Of a stretch of 64,000 nt of DNA, positions 1 through 9,800 are shown piece by piece (the first letter of the stretch is position 1; each line of letters opens with the position of its first letter). The DNA comes from Bacteroides caecigallinarum. Lineage in GTDB: Bacteria; Bacteroidota; Bacteroidia; Bacteroidales; Bacteroidaceae. The notes beneath the pieces were generated by a model. The model saw only the letters and a program-made list of their open reading frames with translations. It was not told the DNA's origin and made no database searches. The stretch is from NCBI RefSeq assembly GCF_021531075.1, contig NZ_JADYTJ010000001.1, positions 107,112-171,111 of the forward strand. The letters are read 5' to 3'. Position numbers and translations under genes: made by a program.

Positions 1-182
1 CAATTGAGACCTTCAATGATCTGGAAGATAATGATTTTTTCAAAGCAGAAAGAATCCGCTATATGCCGGGATTAAGGATAAACCTTACTAATATGTATTC
101 TTTATCGGCGTTTTATTGCAGGCAGGATGATGTTATCACAAAGACAAATATTGCCGGTGTAGAGTTTATAATCAATCTGTAA
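1..182 (+). CDS. C-terminal end of an outer-membrane barrel protein (DUF2490-like), partial
   Basis: Only the last 59 codons are present; the reading frame is open from base 3 to a TAA at 180-182. The visible tail has alternating polar and hydrophobic residues (for example RYMPGLRINLTNMYSLSAFY) and ends in NIAGVEFIINL, the usual look of the last strands of a small outer-membrane beta-barrel. The RxRYxxGLxxxL pattern resembles DUF2490 proteins, which are common in Bacteroidota. The start lies outside the window, so size and signal peptide cannot be judged. That it is a barrel end is likely; the exact family is a guess. Confidence 0.5.
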   Translation, partial: IETFNDLEDNDFFKAERIRYMPGLRINLTNMYSLSAFYCRQDDVITKTNIAGVEFIINL

Positions 183-260
183 TTGACTTAGAATACATTT
201 TGCCTCAAACAACTTTATAACTATACGACTATATAAATAATAACTACAAAACTTCTATTT

Positions 261-770
261 ATGAATTTTCTTGATTTGGTAAAAAAACGCTATTCTGTAC
301 GTTCGTACGAAGAACGTCAGATAGAGAATGAAAAAATGGAGTATATCATGGAGTGTGTGCGTCTGGCTCCTTCGGCTGTGAATTTTCAGCCGTGGCATTT
401 CTATGTAGTTACTGACAGTGAAAGGCTTGATGCCTTGAAATCTACTTATAAGCGTGAATGGATACAGTCTGCTCCATGTATTATAGTAGCTTGTGCCAAT
501 CATGAAGAATCATGGCATAGACGTTCGGATAATAAAGATCATGCAGATATTGACCTGGCGATAGCCATAGAACATTTGTGTCTTGCTGCTGCCGAACAGG
601 GACTTGGAACTTGCTGGGTTTGCAATTTCGATGCAGCTTTATGTCATGAAGTCATGGCTATGCCTGAGAATGTGGAACCTATAGCTCTTATACCAATAGG
701 GTATACGCCCGATGCTGAGGTGCCGGAAAAAAAGAGAAAAACAATAGAGGATATATGTACTTATCTTTAA
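261..770 (+). CDS. Nitroreductase family protein
   Basis: A 169-residue protein of the FMN-dependent nitroreductase family, which reduces nitro compounds, quinones or enones with NAD(P)H in the cytoplasm. The N-terminus FLDLVKKRYSVRSYEERQI carries the R-x-S-V-R-x-[YF] FMN-phosphate binding motif, followed by APSAVNFQPWHFYVV, the S-x-x-N-x-Q-P-W motif. A second conserved segment, AAAEQGLGTCWVCNFD, lies near residue 112. The length fits the short single-domain subgroup. It follows the barrel gene by 78 bp and seems to be its own unit. The natural substrate cannot be read from the sequence. Confidence 0.93.
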   Translation: MNFLDLVKKRYSVRSYEERQIENEKMEYIMECVRLAPSAVNFQPWHFYVVTDSERLDALKSTYKREWIQSAPCIIVACANHEESWHRRSDNKDHADIDLAIAIEHLCLAAAEQGLGTCWVCNFDAALCHEVMAMPENVEPIALIPIGYTPDAEVPEKKRKTIEDICTYL

Positions 771-835
771 TAAGTACAGTCAGAGATATAATTATAGTAT
801 TCTTACAGAAACGATTGTATTTTACATAAAAAGAA

Positions 836-875
836 AGTCCTGTTCCATCTGTTGCAGGCAGGTAGGAGCAGGACT
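836..875 (-). terminator. Rho-independent terminator on the minus strand, after the cobalamin riboswitch
   Basis: Arms AGTCCTGTTCC (836-846) and GGAGCAGGACT (865-875) pair over 11 positions with one wobble. On the minus strand the stem runs straight into TTCTTTTT. The plus-strand side has no T-run, so it ends minus-strand transcripts, that is, the one that starts at the riboswitch. Confidence 0.75.
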
Positions 876-1139
876 AATGTTACTATATTGGCAGATAGTA
901 TTTTCTTTATTCTTTTATGATTTTATAATGGTATGCGTCAGGGAAATATGCAAGAATTTTTTTTCGCATTTCCGTGACGTTTTTTTATATTCATGTATGT
1001 CTTGTCATATTATAGTTTAACGACATATATGACATGAACATACGGCAGAATAAAATGTTATTCAGTTTGTTCTCTGATAAAAGTAAAAATATATGTAACC
1101 ATCATATTCTTTCCTCGAGAATGTGTGGCATGAGTGTGG
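876..1139 (-). ncRNA. Transcript body between the cobalamin riboswitch and its terminator, no credible gene
   Basis: This stretch of about 260 bases lies between the riboswitch and the terminator on the same strand. The only open frames are tiny: 15 codons at 1058-1105, preceded by GAGGAAAG, and about 16 codons further on. Neither has recognisable content. The transcript is therefore either a non-coding RNA under cobalamin control or the scar of a lost B12-related gene. The boundaries are inferred from promoter and terminator positions only. Confidence 0.4.
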
Positions 1140-1318
1140 TTTTGCAGGTCTTCTGACTTACTCCGGATGGCTTACCTTCCCGTCCGTACTAATGGCAGAC
1201 AGTGGTTTCAGATAATCAAGCAATCCTTTTAATCTGGAGCTTACAGCAGCGGGACTGTCCGGGATTTTCACCCGATTCCCTTTTCATCCTCAGCCTGTAA
1301 ATAGGCTTTTGGAACAAA
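1140..1318 (-). promoter_or_regulatory. Cobalamin (adenosylcobalamin) riboswitch aptamer
   Basis: Read on the minus strand, the stretch carries the class landmarks in order. The GGGAAxxxGGTGxxAATCCC core is at about 1260-1285, then CAGTCCCGCTGCTGT near 1245-1260, a CCACTGTC element near 1195-1205, GGGAAGGTAAGCC near 1170-1185, and the B12 box AAGTCAGAAGACCTGC at 1144-1159. The family binds cobalamin and shuts down expression of transport or synthesis genes. Its 3' side faces the nitroreductase gene, which is on the other strand, so no gene follows it. It has its own -7 element just upstream. Confidence 0.93.
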
Positions 1319-1324
1319 ACCATA

Positions 1325-1332
1325 CAAATGTA
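1325..1332 (-). promoter_or_regulatory. -7 promoter element of the riboswitch transcript
   Basis: The minus strand reads TACATTTG, a perfect TAnnTTTG Bacteroidota -7 element. The start point would fall near 1318, exactly where the aptamer begins. This shows that the riboswitch is not simply a leftover within the chromate-transporter transcript. Confidence 0.65.
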
Positions 1333-1398
1333 TATAAAATATCTGATAAAATAAAGTAAGACTTGATAAAATAGTATGGCTGTTATTATGATGTAGTG

Positions 1399-1962
1399 TC
1401 AGTATAATATAAATCCGGTTATACCGCAAAGTATAATAAGGAGTATGGGATTTACTTTATATTTGTGTGATGCTAAAAATACTAGTGAAAAAATAACTAT
1501 ACTTGTAATTATATCATAAACTTCGGTACCGAAATTCTCTCCGTTCATAAGTACCAGAGCAGCCGATGCCAGTAGACCTACAACCCCTGGACGTAAGCCG
1601 TCGAACACAGAAGCTACTACTGGGTGTTTTTGATATTTCAAGAAGAACTTGCTTATAATAATCATAAGAATGAATGATGGTAGTACCACAGAGCATGTGG
1701 CTACTATAGAACCCAATATGCCTATAGTATGCGAATATCCAGCATTTACTACAGCCGTATAACCAACATATGTAGCAGAATTGATACCTATTGGTCCTGG
1801 GGTCATCTGGCTGATAGCCACTATGTCTGTAAATTCGGATGAACTTAGCCAGTCATGGCGTGTCACTACTTCACCTTGTATCATGGATAGCATGGCATAA
1901 CCTCCACCAAAACCAAAGAGACCTATTTTGAAGAATGTATAGAATAGTTGTAAGAAAAGCAT
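1399..1962 (-). CDS. Chromate transporter, half-size (CHR domain), second of a pair
   Basis: A 187-residue integral membrane protein of the CHR family (chromate ion transporter). The N-terminal motif FFKIGLFGFGGGYAMLSMIQGEVV matches the family signature F-x-x-G-x-x-x-F-G-G-G-x-A, and ISQMTPGPIGINSATYVGY matches the Q-x-x-P-G-P motif near residue 50. Full-length CHR proteins have two such domains. Here two half-size genes lie in tandem, as in the short-chain class in which paired proteins are thought to act as a heterodimer. The gene lies 71 bp after its partner. Chromate or sulfate transport is the family's proposed role, not something visible here. Confidence 0.9.
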   Translation of the reverse strand: MLFLQLFYTFFKIGLFGFGGGYAMLSMIQGEVVTRHDWLSSSEFTDIVAISQMTPGPIGINSATYVGYTAVVNAGYSHTIGILGSIVATCSVVLPSFILMIIISKFFLKYQKHPVVASVFDGLRPGVVGLLASAALVLMNGENFGTEVYDIITSIVIFSLVFLASHKYKVNPILLIILCGITGFILY

Positions 1963-2033
1963 TTTGATATAAAGAATTAATAATTAATAATTATGAATGC
2001 AAATTATGGCTGTTAAGAACTTTATGCCTTTTG

Positions 2034-2585
2034 TCAGTTGCTGTTGTTTTCAGTTTTCCTTTTATATCTTCCGTAAATGTATCCTCCCAATCCGGACAGT
2101 ATTATTATATAGATTGGTGAGAAACCCAAAAGCCATATCAGCAGTGCAGATACCACAGGAATCCAGATATTATACCTGTTGATACGTGCTGTTTTGGCCA
2201 TTTTGAATGTTGGCGCCGCTATCAGTGCAACTACTCCTGGGCGTATGCCTTTGAATATTCTTTCTACCGGTTCCAGATGTTGGAATTGCCTGAAGAAGAG
2301 TGCAATGGCGAGGATAATCAGAAAGGAAGGCATGATTGTTCCTAATGCCATGAAGAAAGCTCCCCAAAACTTGCGTAACTTGTAACCTATGAAAATTGCT
2401 ATGTTTACGGCAAAAATACCGGGTACAGTTTGTGATAAAGCCATGAGGTCCAGGAATTCTTCTTTCTTTATCCATTTTCTTTTGTCCACAATCTCTGCTT
2501 CTATCAGTGGAACCATAGCGTATCCTCCTCCCACAGTGAATAGTCCTATACGGAAGAATATTGTAAAGTATTTCAGGTAGAGCAT
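2034..2585 (-). CDS. Chromate transporter, half-size (CHR domain), first of a pair
   Basis: A 183-residue partner of the next CHR gene. The N-terminus FTIFFRIGLFTVGGGYAMVPLIEAEIV carries the family motif, and ALSQTVPGIFAVNIAIFIGY the Q-x-x-P-G motif. Several hydrophobic helices follow, and the C-terminus ends in a basic tail (YGRYKRKTE). It is the promoter-proximal gene of the pair; the regulator gene upstream on the same strand ends 85 bp away. The two paralogues are diverged, which fits fixed, non-identical roles of the two halves. Confidence 0.9.
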   Translation of the reverse strand: MLYLKYFTIFFRIGLFTVGGGYAMVPLIEAEIVDKRKWIKKEEFLDLMALSQTVPGIFAVNIAIFIGYKLRKFWGAFFMALGTIMPSFLIILAIALFFRQFQHLEPVERIFKGIRPGVVALIAAPTFKMAKTARINRYNIWIPVVSALLIWLLGFSPIYIIILSGLGGYIYGRYKRKTENNSN

Positions 2586-2670
2586 TTTTGTTAATTAATA
2601 ATTAATAATGGTGAATTAATAATTTATAGATTGTAGTAATGTCGTTGATTGATAAATTATATTGCATTCT

Positions 2671-5600
2671 TTATCTTTCATTATTAATTGACTTCATATA
2701 ATCCCTTGGCGGAACACCATAATATTTTTTGAACGTATCGGCAAAATATTTTGGATCGGCAAATCCTAGTTTGTCCGATACTTCAGAAACAGTGTATTCT
2801 TGTGTTTTCAGCAGAATTGCTGCTTCTTTCATTCGTATATTCCTGATAAGTTCTGCTGGAGGTTCGCCTGTCAGCGCCTTTATCTTGTTATAAAAACTGG
2901 TTCTGCTCATGTTTACGGAAGCACATAATGTATCAACGTTGAGTCCATTCCCTAGACCTTCTTTTATAAGTCCTGTAACTTTTCTGATAAATTCCTCATC
3001 CAGCGATGAATTCATTTCAGGAATATTTTTTTCTGCATTGCTTTTATCATTGTCCTGATTACTGCTCTTTTGTTCTGGTAGTGACACTATAAGTTCCTGA
3101 AGCCTTTTTCTTACAAGGTCCCTGTTCTCTAGTACATTACTGATATTGGCTTTCAGTAGAGTGATATCAAAAGGCTTTACTATATAAAGGTCTGCTTTAG
3201 TCTTCAGTCCGTCTATTATGTCTTTTTTCTCTCCTAAAGCTGTAAGCATAATGAATGGTATATGGCTTGTAGCCATATTCCCTTTTACTGCTTTACATAA
3301 CTCATATCCGTTCATGATGGGCATCATAACGTCTGAGATGATGAGATCTGGTTGTACTTTTCTTATTATATCTAGTGCTTCTTTTCCGTTCTCAGCATCT
3401 GATACATGATACATATCTGTGAGAGACTGTATGAGGAATTTCCTTAACACATCATTGTCTTCTACAATAAGTATATGTGGTGCATTCTCCGGAAGGATTT
3501 TTGTTGGCGTTTCAATGTCGTTGTGTATTACTTCGTTTTGCGATGCAATAGTATAGGCCCACCCGTCTTGAACCGGGGTTTCCTGTATTTCGATAGAGTT
3601 GTCATCCCGATAAATATATTTTGCACTTTTTATCGGGAATGATAGTTGGAAACTTGTTCCGGAATTTTCCTCGCTTGAGAAAGAAATACGTCCCTCATGA
3701 TTTTGTATAAGTCGCCATGTAAGTAGCATACCTATGCCAGAACCCGTTATAAGTTGGTTTGTTGCATTATGCCCTCTGAACATGTATTTAAATAACTTTT
3801 TTTGGTCTTTCTTTGGTATTCCTATACCGGTGTCCGTTATGTCTATGTTCCAATTTTTTCTGTTATGCGAAGTGTTTATATTCACAGTTCCACCCTTAGG
3901 GGTATATTTTAATGCATTCGAAATCAGGTTTCTCAAGATAGAGTCCATCTTGTTCCTGTCTATCCATACCTCAAGTTCATCAAATTCAGTTTTATATTCC
4001 AAGGTAACACCTTGTTGCTGTGCATAATTCTTGAATTGTTGAAGATATTCCTTCAGGTATTCATTAAGTTTATATTTCCTAACGTTTACTTGTGGACTAT
4101 ACAGTTCTTCCTTCTGAAAGTTCATAAGCTTGTTTGCCAGTTCAGACAGGTTGTCTGTGTTTTGAAGAGCAAGATTTATATTCATTGTTCCTTCTTCGGA
4201 TAGTTTTTCTTTTTTCAGGATTTCTCCCAGAGGGGCTTTTATAAGTGTAAGCGGTGTACGTATGTCGTGAGCTGTATGAATGAAAAAGTTTATTTTCTCC
4301 TGAGATATACGTCTGTCTTTCTTTATCATTTTATATCTGTAAAGTGAAAAGGCTGCTCCACATACGAATATAACATACAACATTACTGCCCACGGAGTAA
4401 GCCATAGAGGACTATTTATAATAATGCTTATACTTCTTTCTTCCAATAACTGATTGTTGTCAAGAAGTATAGCTCGTATTCTCAGTTTGTATTCTCCTGG
4501 GGAAATGTTTGTATACCTTATCATTCCGTCTTCGCTCGGTGTACTCCATTCATCGAAGAAACCTTCTAATTTCCATGTATAGTATATGTTAGAAGGATTG
4601 TCATAGTTTACAGAAGATACGTTTATAGAGAAAGTATTTTGGTCATAATCCAATTCAAGAAGTGAAGTCTCGTTCAACATTTTCTTCAGTGGAGAATCCT
4701 TTTCGCCTGGATACGCTGGCCTGTACATTATACTCAGATTGTCCAGCACCATGTGAGAAGAGAATCTACCTGGTAACTGCATACTGTCTGACAGGACTAT
4801 GGCACCCTCGTTACTTCCCAGAATAATCTCCCCATATCCTGTGTTTACAGCTGCTCCCTGATTAAAGTTATATGTAGCGAGACCTTGTTCACCAGTCCAG
4901 TTGGTAAACTTATTCTCTTTTACGCTAAATAGCGATATTCCATTTTCTGTTCCTAATATTATGTCTCCAAATTTGTTCTCTACTATGCTGTAAATATTAT
5001 TTGTTATCAGACTGCAGTTACCTGTAGTGTAATGTCTGACGTTTCCTGAAATATTGTCTATGATGAACAATCCGTTTCCATAAGTACCGACAAATGTATA
5101 GTTCCTGTCTTTTGTTATACACAGTGCGTTTATACATCCTGCTTCCTGTTGAGTCTTGAATTTTTCCAGTCTTTCATCCTTTTTTCGGAAGATGTATAAT
5201 CCGTTTATTGTACCTATCCATAGTGATGTCCTGTCTCGTTCCTTTATACATGTTATGGGGTATGTAGTAGGGTAAATGCTGGTACGTTTGTTCTTTTCAT
5301 TGTAAGCTCTCAGACTTCTGAAGCCTCCTCCCCACAGAATATTGTCAGAGTCTCTTAGTATGCTTCTTATATATTTGTCCGGTGTCTCATCATCATCGCT
5401 TGTTGCGAACTTTATTGCATAAAAGGCGTTTCTGTTGTGTTTACTGATACGATATATTCCCGACATATATCCCCCTGCCAGAATTTCACCCGGTTTGTAT
5501 TCGCACAGTGATGTAAATATATGATTGTCGTTTTTCGAATCTTTTGTAAATGCTGACAGATAGTTAATCCATTTTTTTTCAGAACGGTCATAGCAGCTTA

Positions 5601-6723
5601 TACCATTACTGGTAGCGAACCATACGTCACTATCCGAATCGGTCATTATGGCATTTATCCTGTTGTCAATAAGTGAATTACTGTTGTCCTTTGAATGTCT
5701 TATCCATTCATAAGGTTGATATTTTTCCGTGTATATTGTAATACCGGTAGGATAAATAACATTCCATATTCTCCCATCATTGTCAATGCATAAATCCTTT
5801 ATAATACTTCCATTCATTCTGTTCAGTCTGGAATAGTCTTCTGCCAGAAAACTCCTGAAAGTTTTGTCTTTCAGATTTAGTTTGTACACTCCGTCTCCAT
5901 CTGTGGCTATCAGAACTTCGTATCCGGAGTTTCCATATGGCTTTATAATGTTTATGCTGAGATCAGTCAGAATTTTTCCAACATTGAAAATTTCTGATTT
6001 TGTTGTATCATATACGTATAACCCGTCAGTAAGTGTGTTTATAACAAGATATTCAGTATCTCTGTGATAATATACGTAGTCTATCAGTCCTAAATCGTCT
6101 AGTATCGCATCTTTTTCCGAGAGAGTTTTATTTACATCAAGTTTAGTTTGGTAAATATGTCTTTTCGATGCAAAAAAATATTCTCCATCATTTTTAGCTT
6201 CAGTTATGTACGAAATATTTTCATCTGTAATCTTGGTTATACATTTATGGCTGTTATTTTCTGTATCGTATATTACAACATTATTTTCACATGCCATCAA
6301 TATTTTATTTCGTGCTATACAGAATGCTGAAATTGGAAGGTCCGTGTATTGAGGATATGTATTTTTCATATCGAATACTATGCCGAATGAGTCTTTCATT
6401 TTGTCATATTTGAAAACATATCCATCTTTTCCTACTTCCCATAACTGTTTTTCTTCGTCTGTGGATAAAATGTTGAGATTGGGAAAGAAATTCACAATAT
6501 TCCCATCTTTAGTAAGCTGATAGTGCTTGAAATTCTTTCCATCGAATCTGTCTACACCTTTATGTGTTAGAATCCACATGTATCCCTGATTTCCCTGACT
6601 TATAGAAAGTACGCGACGGCTGCTCAAACCGTCTTTCATATCAATGTATTTATATATTTGAGTATATGAATTTGATATACAGGAGAAAAGAATGATAAAT
6701 GTAAGGATAAATCTATAAAACAT
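2671..6723 (-). CDS. Hybrid two-component system regulator (sensor kinase, receiver and AraC domain in one chain)
   Basis: A 1350-residue one-protein signalling system of the Bacteroides HTCS class. In order: signal peptide (residues 1-21, ending SYTQ), two Reg_prop beta-propellers up to about 680, a Y_Y_Y domain, a membrane segment near 775-795, the HisKA phospho-acceptor motif HDIRTPLTL with His near 818, HATPase boxes (DTGIGIP, GSGIGM), a receiver with Asp near 1130 in SDVMMP, and a C-terminal AraC helix-turn-helix. Such proteins sense a sugar fragment in the periplasm and switch on nearby polysaccharide genes. No susC/susD-like pair is adjacent, so the target is unknown. Family membership is certain; the ligand is not. 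Confidence 0.97.
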   Translation of the reverse strand: MFYRFILTFIILFSCISNSYTQIYKYIDMKDGLSSRRVLSISQGNQGYMWILTHKGVDRFDGKNFKHYQLTKDGNIVNFFPNLNILSTDEEKQLWEVGKDGYVFKYDKMKDSFGIVFDMKNTYPQYTDLPISAFCIARNKILMACENNVVIYDTENNSHKCITKITDENISYITEAKNDGEYFFASKRHIYQTKLDVNKTLSEKDAILDDLGLIDYVYYHRDTEYLVINTLTDGLYVYDTTKSEIFNVGKILTDLSINIIKPYGNSGYEVLIATDGDGVYKLNLKDKTFRSFLAEDYSRLNRMNGSIIKDLCIDNDGRIWNVIYPTGITIYTEKYQPYEWIRHSKDNSNSLIDNRINAIMTDSDSDVWFATSNGISCYDRSEKKWINYLSAFTKDSKNDNHIFTSLCEYKPGEILAGGYMSGIYRISKHNRNAFYAIKFATSDDDETPDKYIRSILRDSDNILWGGGFRSLRAYNEKNKRTSIYPTTYPITCIKERDRTSLWIGTINGLYIFRKKDERLEKFKTQQEAGCINALCITKDRNYTFVGTYGNGLFIIDNISGNVRHYTTGNCSLITNNIYSIVENKFGDIILGTENGISLFSVKENKFTNWTGEQGLATYNFNQGAAVNTGYGEIILGSNEGAIVLSDSMQLPGRFSSHMVLDNLSIMYRPAYPGEKDSPLKKMLNETSLLELDYDQNTFSINVSSVNYDNPSNIYYTWKLEGFFDEWSTPSEDGMIRYTNISPGEYKLRIRAILLDNNQLLEERSISIIINSPLWLTPWAVMLYVIFVCGAAFSLYRYKMIKKDRRISQEKINFFIHTAHDIRTPLTLIKAPLGEILKKEKLSEEGTMNINLALQNTDNLSELANKLMNFQKEELYSPQVNVRKYKLNEYLKEYLQQFKNYAQQQGVTLEYKTEFDELEVWIDRNKMDSILRNLISNALKYTPKGGTVNINTSHNRKNWNIDITDTGIGIPKKDQKKLFKYMFRGHNATNQLITGSGIGMLLTWRLIQNHEGRISFSSEENSGTSFQLSFPIKSAKYIYRDDNSIEIQETPVQDGWAYTIASQNEVIHNDIETPTKILPENAPHILIVEDNDVLRKFLIQSLTDMYHVSDAENGKEALDIIRKVQPDLIISDVMMPIMNGYELCKAVKGNMATSHIPFIMLTALGEKKDIIDGLKTKADLYIVKPFDITLLKANISNVLENRDLVRKRLQELIVSLPEQKSSNQDNDKSNAEKNIPEMNSSLDEEFIRKVTGLIKEGLGNGLNVDTLCASVNMSRTSFYNKIKALTGEPPAELIRNIRMKEAAILLKTQEYTVSEVSDKLGFADPKYFADTFKKYYGVPPRDYMKSINNER

Positions 6724-6745
6724 GGCATTGTGAAATTATATAATG

Positions 6746-6753
6746 CAAATGTC
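6746..6753 (-). promoter_or_regulatory. Probable -7 element of the hybrid regulator gene
   Basis: The minus strand reads GACATTTG, one base from TAnnTTTG, 23 bp upstream of the start codon. It lies between the purL terminator and the regulator gene, so the two genes are probably separate transcripts. Confidence 0.4.
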
Positions 6754-6784
6754 GTTAAAAATGATTGGAAAACAAAATAAAACG

Positions 6785-6826
6785 AAAAAAAGGTTCCCCC
6801 GATTTTTATTCGGGGAAACCTTTTTT
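6785..6826 (-). terminator. Terminator after purL
   Basis: Long stem with arms at 6785-6801 and 6811-6826 (core GGTTCCCCCG / CGGGGAAACC) enclosed by A- and T-runs, so it can work in both directions. It closes the purL transcript before the regulator gene. Confidence 0.85.
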
Positions 6827-6863
6827 AGTTTTTAGTTGTTGGTTCTTAGTTTTTAGTTTTTTC
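6822..6863. repeat. Period-7 TTAG repeat, single arm, overlapping the purL stop codon
   Basis: Six 7-bp units of the form TTnTTAG (for example TTTTTAG, TTCTTAG) run back to back. The last units code, on the minus strand, for the final residues of PurL (KTKN then TAA). The complementary arm seen in the related elements at 12824 and 32371 is absent. Confidence 0.6.
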
Positions 6864-9800
6864 TTCCACCCACTTGCGTGCGTTAACGAATGCTTCCATC
6901 CAAGGAGTGATTTGGTCTTCACCAAGACGTTCTGCCGGATAATAAGCATTTTCCCACGGGAAGCAAGCTCGTTCAAGGTGTGGCATCATTGCAAGGTGAC
7001 GTCCGTCCTGCGAAGCGATACCTGCTACGCTATAGTCCGAACCGTTAGGGTTACCTGGATATTCGTCGTATGAATACTTCAGAACGACGTTGTAGTGGTC
7101 TTCATCGTAAGGCAATGAGAACTTACCTTCTCCGTGAGCTACCCAGATACCGAGTTTAGAACCACTCAATGAGCCGAACATCACGCTGCGGTTCATAGGA
7201 ACAGTAACGCCGAGGAAGTTAGATTCAAACTTGTGTGAATCATTATGCAGCATCTTGCCTTTCTTCTTGTCTTCAGGAGTGATAAGTCCGAGTTCCATCA
7301 TCAGCTGGCAACCGTTACATACACCGAGTGACAAAGTATCTTCACGTGCGTAGAAGTTGTCAAGAGCTGCTTTAGCCTTAGGGTTGAACAGGAAGCTGCC
7401 GGCCCATCCCTTGGCAGAACCAAGAACGTCAGAGTTAGAGAAACCGCCGCAGAACACAATCATGTTGATATCTTCCAGTGTTTCACGTCCGCTAACGAGG
7501 TCAGTCATTGTAACGTCCTTAACATCGAATCCTGCAAGGTAAAGCATGTATGCCATTTCACGTTCACCGTTAGTGCCTTTCTCGCGGATGATAGCAGCCT
7601 TGATACCGCTTGGAGTACGACGGTCAGGATCAAGTCCGAACTGAGAAAGCTTACCAGTGAATGAAGGATTGAATGCAAATTCAATTGGCTGCTGCTTGTA
7701 GTTCTCGAAACGTTTCTTAGCACATCCGTTCATGCTCTGATGACGGTCCATCAGGTATGAAGTAGAATACCATACGTCGCGCAGATAGTCGATACCGAAC
7801 TGGTAAGTTGCACCATCCTTAGAAACGAGGATATGACGTTCTTCTGTCGGTTTACCAAGTTTTACGAAGCCAACACCTGCGTCTTCAAGGATCTTCTTGA
7901 CTTCAGCTTTGTTCTTATCTGCTACCTGTATAACGATACCCGGATTTTCTGCAAACAGAATCTTAACGATATCATCACATTTAATCTTGTCAAGTTCGAT
8001 TCCCATACCGCCTTCTGTGTTAGCGAAACACATTTCAAGCAATGTAGTGATAAGACCACCTGCAGAAATATCGTGACCAGCAAGAATCAGACCCTTGTTG
8101 ATAAGTTCCTGAACTGCGAGGAATGCATCGCGGAAGTATTCTGGGTTCTGTACTGTAGGAACATCGCTACCTACCTTGTTGAGGCTTTGAGCAAAAGCAG
8201 AACCTCCAAGACGTAACTCGTCGAAACTGAAGTCTATATGATAGAATGTAGATTTTTCCTTGTTAACCATAACAGGAGAAACGACTTTCTTCACGTCGCT
8301 TACTTCGCCACCAGCAGAAACGATAACTGTTCCCGGGCTGATAATCTTTTCTCCGTTAGGATATTTCTGAGTCATTGACAATGAGTCCTTACCTGTAGGA
8401 ACGTTTATCTGAAGTGAGCAGCAGAAGTCAGACAAAGCCTTCACTGCTGTATAAAGTCTTGCATCTTCACCTTCCTGTGAGCGGCAAGGCCACATCCAGT
8501 TGGCAGAAAGAGAAATGCTGTCCATACCGTCTGCCAAAGGAGCCCAAACAAGGTTTGTCAGAGCTTCAGAAACAGCAAGAACAGAACCTGCAGCAGGATC
8601 TGCAAGTGCAGCCTGAGGAGCGTGACCGATAGCAGTTGCTATACCGGCATTTCCACGATAGTCAAGAGCTACCACACCACAGTCACTCAATGGCAACTGA
8701 AGTTCACCCTGACACTGCTGACGTGCAATCTTACCTGTTACCGAACGGTCAACCTTGTTAGTCAACCAGTCCTTACAAGCTACAGCTTCAAGCTGAAGAA
8801 CAGTTCTTACGTATTCGTTCAGTTTTGCTGCATCGTATGATACATTTTCATATTTACGTTCTACGGTCTTGTCAACCATATATGTCTTAGGAGAAGAACC
8901 GAACATCTGGTCTACAGCCAAGTCGAACGGACGAACGCCGTCAGCCTGTTCGAATGCGAAACGATGGTCGCCTGTAGTTTCACCTACAACGTACATAGGA
9001 GCACGTTCGCGTTCTGCAATCTTTCTTACGTGGTCAATTGCCTTTTCATCGATAAGCAATCCCATACGTTCCTGCGATTCGTTTGCGATGATTTCCTTGG
9101 CAGAAAGAGTTTCGTCACCGATAGGAAGCTTGTCCATGTGGATAAGACCACCGCAATCTTCAACCAGCTCAGACAGACAGTTTACGTGACCTGCCGAACC
9201 GTGGTCGTGGATAGAAACGATTGGGTTTTCATCTTCTTCACAAAGTGAACGAACTACGTTGTAAGCACGTTTCTGCATTTCTGCATTTGCACGCTGTACA
9301 GCGTTAAGTTCGATACCGGAAGAGTAACGTCCTGTTTCAACAGAAGATACAGAACCACCACCAAGACCGATACGATAGTTGTCACCACCAAGAACTACAA
9401 CTTCGTTACCGGCTTCAGGACTACCTTTCAAGCAGTCACGCTGAGTACCATAACCTACACCACCGGCAAGCATGATAACCTTGTCGTAAGCATACTTCTC
9501 GTTGTTTTCCTGATGTTCGAATGTCAGTACAGAACCACAGATAAGCGGCTGGCCGAACTTATTACCGAAGTCAGAAGCACCGTTCGAAGCCTTGATAAGA
9601 ATCTGTTCCGGAGTCTGATACAACCACTGGCGTACAGGAAGAATGTTTTCCCATTCGCGTCCTTCTTCCGAACGAGGATAAGAAGTCATGTAAACGGCTG
9701 TACCGGCGATAGGCCATGAACCTTTACCACCACCCATACGGTCGCGGATTTCACCGCCTGTACCTGTTGATGCACCGTTGAACGGTTCTACAGTAGTAGG

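Noticed and set aside
255..503. Minus-strand coding frame opposite the nitroreductase gene
   Set aside because: It is antisense to a clear family member and has no recognisable sequence.
2671..6723. Polysaccharide utilisation locus around the hybrid regulator
   Set aside because: No susC/susD-like pair or glycoside hydrolase lies next to it; the GH20 gene is 11 kb away and beyond several housekeeping genes.
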